Shown: positions 51,109 through 54,459 of the stretch, one piece after another
Numbering within the stretch: the stretch's first letter is position 1
How the letters are laid out: each line of letters opens with the position of its first letter
From: CAZWRV01 sp964636325
GTDB taxonomy: Bacteria; Verrucomicrobiota; Lentisphaeria; Victivallales; GWF2-50-93
Assembly: GCA_964636325.1 (NCBI GenBank)
Contig: CAZWRV010000039.1
Location: 1-54,459 of the forward strand
Length of the DNA stretch: 54,459 nucleotides
Reading direction: 5' to 3'
Position numbers and translations under genes: made by a program
Notes under the pieces: generated by a model
What the model was told of the DNA's origin: nothing
Database searches by the model: none
The model's input: only the letters and a program-made list of their open reading frames with translations

Positions 51109-53577
51109 ATGAGAAGGCTTGCATTGCTGGCCGCCGCGGCGCTGCTCCCGCTGGCGCTGCTTTCCGCCGGGACAAATGCCGCGGACAAGGACGCGAAGAA
51201 GGACGCGCCGAAGGAGCAGAACATCTGGAGCTTCAACCCCTTCATGAAGAACAAGTATGTCCAGCCTTATCCTCCGGAGAAGTTCTGCTACGGCCTGGAG
51301 AACGACCAGATCGAATACAGGATGAAATATTCCTTCCAGACGAAGCTGAACGACAGGCTAATGCTCAAGCAGGAGGGCGAGGACACCCTGGTCGACGTCT
51401 GGTTCAAGAGCCCGCCCAAGATAGAGATGGCAACCGGCAGCAAGCACGGGATGGGCTCCCTCAAGGAGCAGCTCAAGGACCTGCAGGAAGGCTCCAAGCA
51501 GATGAAGAAGGAGTCCAGGGAGAAGCAGGGAGACATCAAACGGATAGAGAGCACCATCAAGATACTCCAGGAAACGAGCCGCAAGGTCTCGAAGTTCGAC
51601 GGCTACAGATACCAGCTGCGCAAGCCGTCAAAATACTGGATGGTCTGCGACGGCAAGGAATACGACCTTTCGGCATCTCTCGCCGACTCGGTCTCCGGCG
51701 GCCGCTCGCACAAGATGCAGGAGACTCAGGTGGACGAGGCCGGGCTGATGACCGAGGCCGGCTCCATAGCCCTGGCCAGGGACGAGGGCGAGTCCCAGCC
51801 GAACACCCCGGGCCCCGTCTACAACTGGTGGAAGACCACATTCAACCGCTGGTGGGACTTCGAGGAGCTGCCGGTCCTCCCGCCCGATATCAACTACATC
51901 CGGGACAGGCGCTACTTCATCGTCGAATACATACAGGCAGACTTCAAGATCGCATCGGACCAGGTGAGGCTTGACAAGAGCACCGCCCCCTTCGACGCCT
52001 ACTGCATGCGATGGTACCAGAAGCCGATGAAGGAGCTCTTCCCCAACCTCCCCGACTATTCCTTCAAGACGGTCAAGCAGGTCGTTGACATCCTGAAGAA
52101 AGAGATGCAGAAGGAGGACCAGCGCTTCAGGCAGTGGGAGAACGGCGAGTTCAAGAAACAGGCCGAGACTGAAAACCTATACGAGACAAAGAATCCGGCA
52201 AAGCACGAGGAGATCGAAGGGATCGCCCTCAACGACAAAGGGGGCGTCATCACCCAGAACAACCTCTGCGAGTTCATCGGCAAGGAGCAGATTGAAGTCA
52301 CAGGTTCCGACGGCAAGACGGAGAAATACAACTGCCTGCACTTCCGCAGGACGGTGAGGCTCGACAACTTCGTGGTCGCCGTGCTGGACTTTCCGATCTC
52401 TAAATGGCAGAGCGACATATGGTTCGACACATCCAGCAAGCTCACGGTGAAGCACCAGTTCGCCCTCGACTTCGGCGCCCACTTCACACAGAAGAGGAAG
52501 AACCCCAACGGCCAGGAGGAGACCGTCAAGGAGTTCTACGACAGCACGCTGGACTACACCGTCGAACTCGTCGGCAAGGGGCCCGCGGGCGACAAGGACG
52601 CCAGGGTCAAGGAGCTCAACGCCCTCAAGGACATCGTAGCATCCTTCAACAAGGCCGTCGGCACGGAATACAAGGGGGTCTTAGAAAAGATAGAGAAGTT
52701 CAAGTCCTCGTACGGCCAGAAGAGGGACTACTGCTTCGCGCAGCCGTTGGAGCTGCTCTCGAAGCAATGCTCCGCGATGGCCGAGGCCTACGCCCAGCAC
52801 AAGGGCTTCTACAAGTCCCCGTGCATATATCCCGACGAGTTCTTCTGCACTTACGTCCCGGACGACTTCAATCCTTCCGACAAATACGGGCTGATAGTAT
52901 TCCTTCCGGACGGGAAGGATGACATCGAGCTGCGAGTCAAGGAATGGGGCGACATGCTGCTCGGCAAGAAATTCATCGTAATGGGCTACAAGCCGCCGTT
53001 AGGCACATACAACCACATTGTCGGGCAGACCGCCGGCAACATACTCGATGTGATACGCTCCCTCGGAAAAACATACAACATCGATCCCCGGCGGCGCTTC
53101 ATGACGGGCGGCGGCACTGGCGCGCAGATGGTGCTGACCATGGCGGCTTATTCGCTTTCCGACTACGACAGGTTCCCGCTCTACATCCCGGTTTCCGCCA
53201 CAAGCTACCAGCCGTTCGCCAACGACTGCCGGACCGCCATCAACGGCGCGAACAACGCCGGATTCCAGAACGCGATCACGTCGACATCGTATGTATTCAT
53301 CGTCCCGCCCGGCACAGGATCACCGGCCCCTACAGGCTCGGCGCCGGACGCCTGCGCGGCGCTCGCCTCCGTGTTCGAGAACACAAGGAAGGCCAACCCG
53401 GCATTCGGGAACTACTCAGTCCGCATCATGCACAACGCCAAGGACGTCTACAGCAAGGATGTCGCCAGCTTCATCCTCAACCAGATAATTCCGAGGTTCG
53501 AGAACAACGGCAAGGCCTTCTTCGAGGAAATCCTCAAAAGCATCAAGGCGCCGCAGCCTCCGCCAGCCGCCCAGTAG
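51109..53577 (+). CDS. Secreted protein with alpha/beta-hydrolase-like C-terminal domain lacking the nucleophile Ser
   Basis: An 822-residue protein. It has a signal peptide (LALLAAAALLPLALLSAG), then a large charged region with no family I can name, including a coiled-coil-like stretch (KEQLKDLQEGSKQMKKESREK). A C-terminal hydrolase-like domain follows (about 580-815): FFCTYVPDDFNPSDKYGLIVFLPDG, then RRRFMTGGGTGAQMV. The nucleophile elbow G-x-S-x-G reads G667-G-G669-T-G671, so the serine is replaced by glycine. It is likely a binding pseudo-enzyme or a divergent hydrolase. AGGAGGCCC precedes the ATG. It follows the metallopeptidase gene. Confidence 0.7.
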   Translation: MRRLALLAAAALLPLALLSAGTNAADKDAKKDAPKEQNIWSFNPFMKNKYVQPYPPEKFCYGLENDQIEYRMKYSFQTKLNDRLMLKQEGEDTLVDVWFKSPPKIEMATGSKHGMGSLKEQLKDLQEGSKQMKKESREKQGDIKRIESTIKILQETSRKVSKFDGYRYQLRKPSKYWMVCDGKEYDLSASLADSVSGGRSHKMQETQVDEAGLMTEAGSIALARDEGESQPNTPGPVYNWWKTTFNRWWDFEELPVLPPDINYIRDRRYFIVEYIQADFKIASDQVRLDKSTAPFDAYCMRWYQKPMKELFPNLPDYSFKTVKQVVDILKKEMQKEDQRFRQWENGEFKKQAETENLYETKNPAKHEEIEGIALNDKGGVITQNNLCEFIGKEQIEVTGSDGKTEKYNCLHFRRTVRLDNFVVAVLDFPISKWQSDIWFDTSSKLTVKHQFALDFGAHFTQKRKNPNGQEETVKEFYDSTLDYTVELVGKGPAGDKDARVKELNALKDIVASFNKAVGTEYKGVLEKIEKFKSSYGQKRDYCFAQPLELLSKQCSAMAEAYAQHKGFYKSPCIYPDEFFCTYVPDDFNPSDKYGLIVFLPDGKDDIELRVKEWGDMLLGKKFIVMGYKPPLGTYNHIVGQTAGNILDVIRSLGKTYNIDPRRRFMTGGGTGAQMVLTMAAYSLSDYDRFPLYIPVSATSYQPFANDCRTAINGANNAGFQNAITSTSYVFIVPPGTGSPAPTGSAPDACAALASVFENTRKANPAFGNYSVRIMHNAKDVYSKDVASFILNQIIPRFENNGKAFFEEILKSIKAPQPPPAAQ

Positions 53578-53700
53578 CGGAAGCGAAAAGCTCCGGACAT
53601 CACTGCGGGAAAGGCCGCCGACATGGAACTTTTTCCCGGAAAAACTGTCAATACCATGCCGGATATTCTAAAATTGGTTTTCAAAAAGGATACCGATCTC

Positions 53701-54387
53701 ATGCACCACAAGAAGAAACACGACTGCGGCTCCAAGCCGCCGGAAGAGCTTAAGGACGACTCCAAGGACGCACAGAAGGTCGACACAGCAGGGCAGGCAG
53801 AACCCGCATCCGCCGCCCCGGATGACGGAAAGGCCAAGCCACAGACTCCTCCCGCTCCGCCTAAGACGGACGCGGAAATCGCGGCGGAAAAGATCGAAGA
53901 GCTGAAAGCCCGCCTCGCCGAGACCGAGGACAAGGCCCTCAGGCTGAGGGCCGACATGGAAAACCAGAGGAAAAGATTTTTCAAGGAGCTGTCCGAGGCG
54001 CGGACCTTCACGATGATCGACAGCGTCATGCCCATGCTCACCGTCTTCGACCACTTCAAGATGGCGGTCGAATCCGCGGAAAAAGGCCACGACAGCAAAA
54101 TCCTCTTCGACGGAATGAAGATCATAACATCCGAGTTCAAGAGAGCCTTGACAGAGCTCGGCATCGAGGAGATCAACGATGCCGGGAAGGACTTCGACCC
54201 AAAAATACACGAGGCCGTAGCCAAGCAGCACTCCCCAGACGTCCCCGAGGGAAAGATCATCCTCCAAATGCGCAGCGGATACAGGCTGGGCGAACGGCTT
54301 ATACGCCCCTGCTCCGTCATCGTCAGCGACGGCCCCGAAAAGCCGGAACAACCGAAGGAACAGAACGATAAGAGCAGTGAGCAGTGA
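53701..54387 (+). CDS. grpE: GrpE nucleotide-exchange factor
   Basis: A 228-residue GrpE. The N-terminal 75 residues are charged and disordered, with a Pro/Ala linker. A long coiled coil then carries KIEELKARLAETEDKALRLRADMENQRKR. The beta-wing domain shows the family phrases ARTFTMIDSVMPMLTVFDHF, FDGMKIITSEFKRALTELGIEEI and FDPKIHEAV. It releases ADP from DnaK. The start is uncertain: ATG 53701 has AAGGAT upstream, but in-frame ATGs at 53623 and 53656 are possible. No dnaK follows within the remaining 72 bp. Confidence 0.93.
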   Translation: MHHKKKHDCGSKPPEELKDDSKDAQKVDTAGQAEPASAAPDDGKAKPQTPPAPPKTDAEIAAEKIEELKARLAETEDKALRLRADMENQRKRFFKELSEARTFTMIDSVMPMLTVFDHFKMAVESAEKGHDSKILFDGMKIITSEFKRALTELGIEEINDAGKDFDPKIHEAVAKQHSPDVPEGKIILQMRSGYRLGERLIRPCSVIVSDGPEKPEQPKEQNDKSSEQ

Positions 54388-54459
54388 TATATCCCCGTTA
54401 TCCGTTATTAGGATACTTTCTTAAAAACTTCTATCACAAAAGCGTGCATGTGTCTATGG

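Overview
The window is bacterial chromosomal DNA, GC-rich overall and densely coded. The gene mix suggests a member of the PVC superphylum, perhaps Lentisphaerota- or Kiritimatiellota-like: a long U32 protein, a class II photolyase, HEAT-repeat and HExxH secreted proteins, a ribosome-hibernation domain fused to a sigma factor, and recurrent intergenic palindromes. That placement is inference; no rRNA or other decisive marker is present.

Left chromosomal part (1-9231). A two-gene minus-strand operon encodes a U32 protein and an FAD/[2Fe-2S] oxidoreductase. A proteostasis cluster follows: three tandem Hsp20 genes, a divergent HPF-sigma fusion gene, and a CbpA-type DnaJ. A solitary amidohydrolase ends this part.

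Candidate new system (9469-16680). Three tightly coupled genes encode an acidic helical protein (A), a 1620-residue protein with a STAND/AAA-like ATPase core and a second degenerate module (B), and a 358-residue protein ending in a HEPN-type R-x4-H motif (C). The architecture suggests an NTP-driven sensor linked to an RNase effector, as in antiviral conflict systems. I do not recognise it as a named system. A C9 tract at the A/B junction could fuse the first two proteins by slippage or phase variation.

Integrated element (16781-35935). A 19-kb island is inserted in a tRNA-Val(GAC) gene. It is bounded by 58-bp perfect direct repeats, with the intact tRNA at the right end and its 3' part at the left. 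It carries a tyrosine recombinase, an excisionase-like HTH protein, a primase-like protein coupled to an XPD/DinG-like helicase, small accessory genes, and a type III restriction-modification operon. That operon contains an extra DUF4062/HATPase protein and a PD-(D/E)XK-like protein. At the right end lie a sigma-like factor and small membrane proteins. A 151-bp MITE-like insertion with 9-bp target duplications lies behind the integrase.

Right chromosomal part (35960-54459). HolA with an overlapping membrane-protein gene and an M42 aminopeptidase are on the minus strand. RF2, photolyase, a HEAT-repeat protein, a membrane-anchored protein with an ABC ATPase and permease, a secreted HExxH protein, a secreted alpha/beta-hydrolase-like protein lacking the nucleophile serine, and GrpE are on the plus strand. 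All functions are read from motifs by eye, without database searches.
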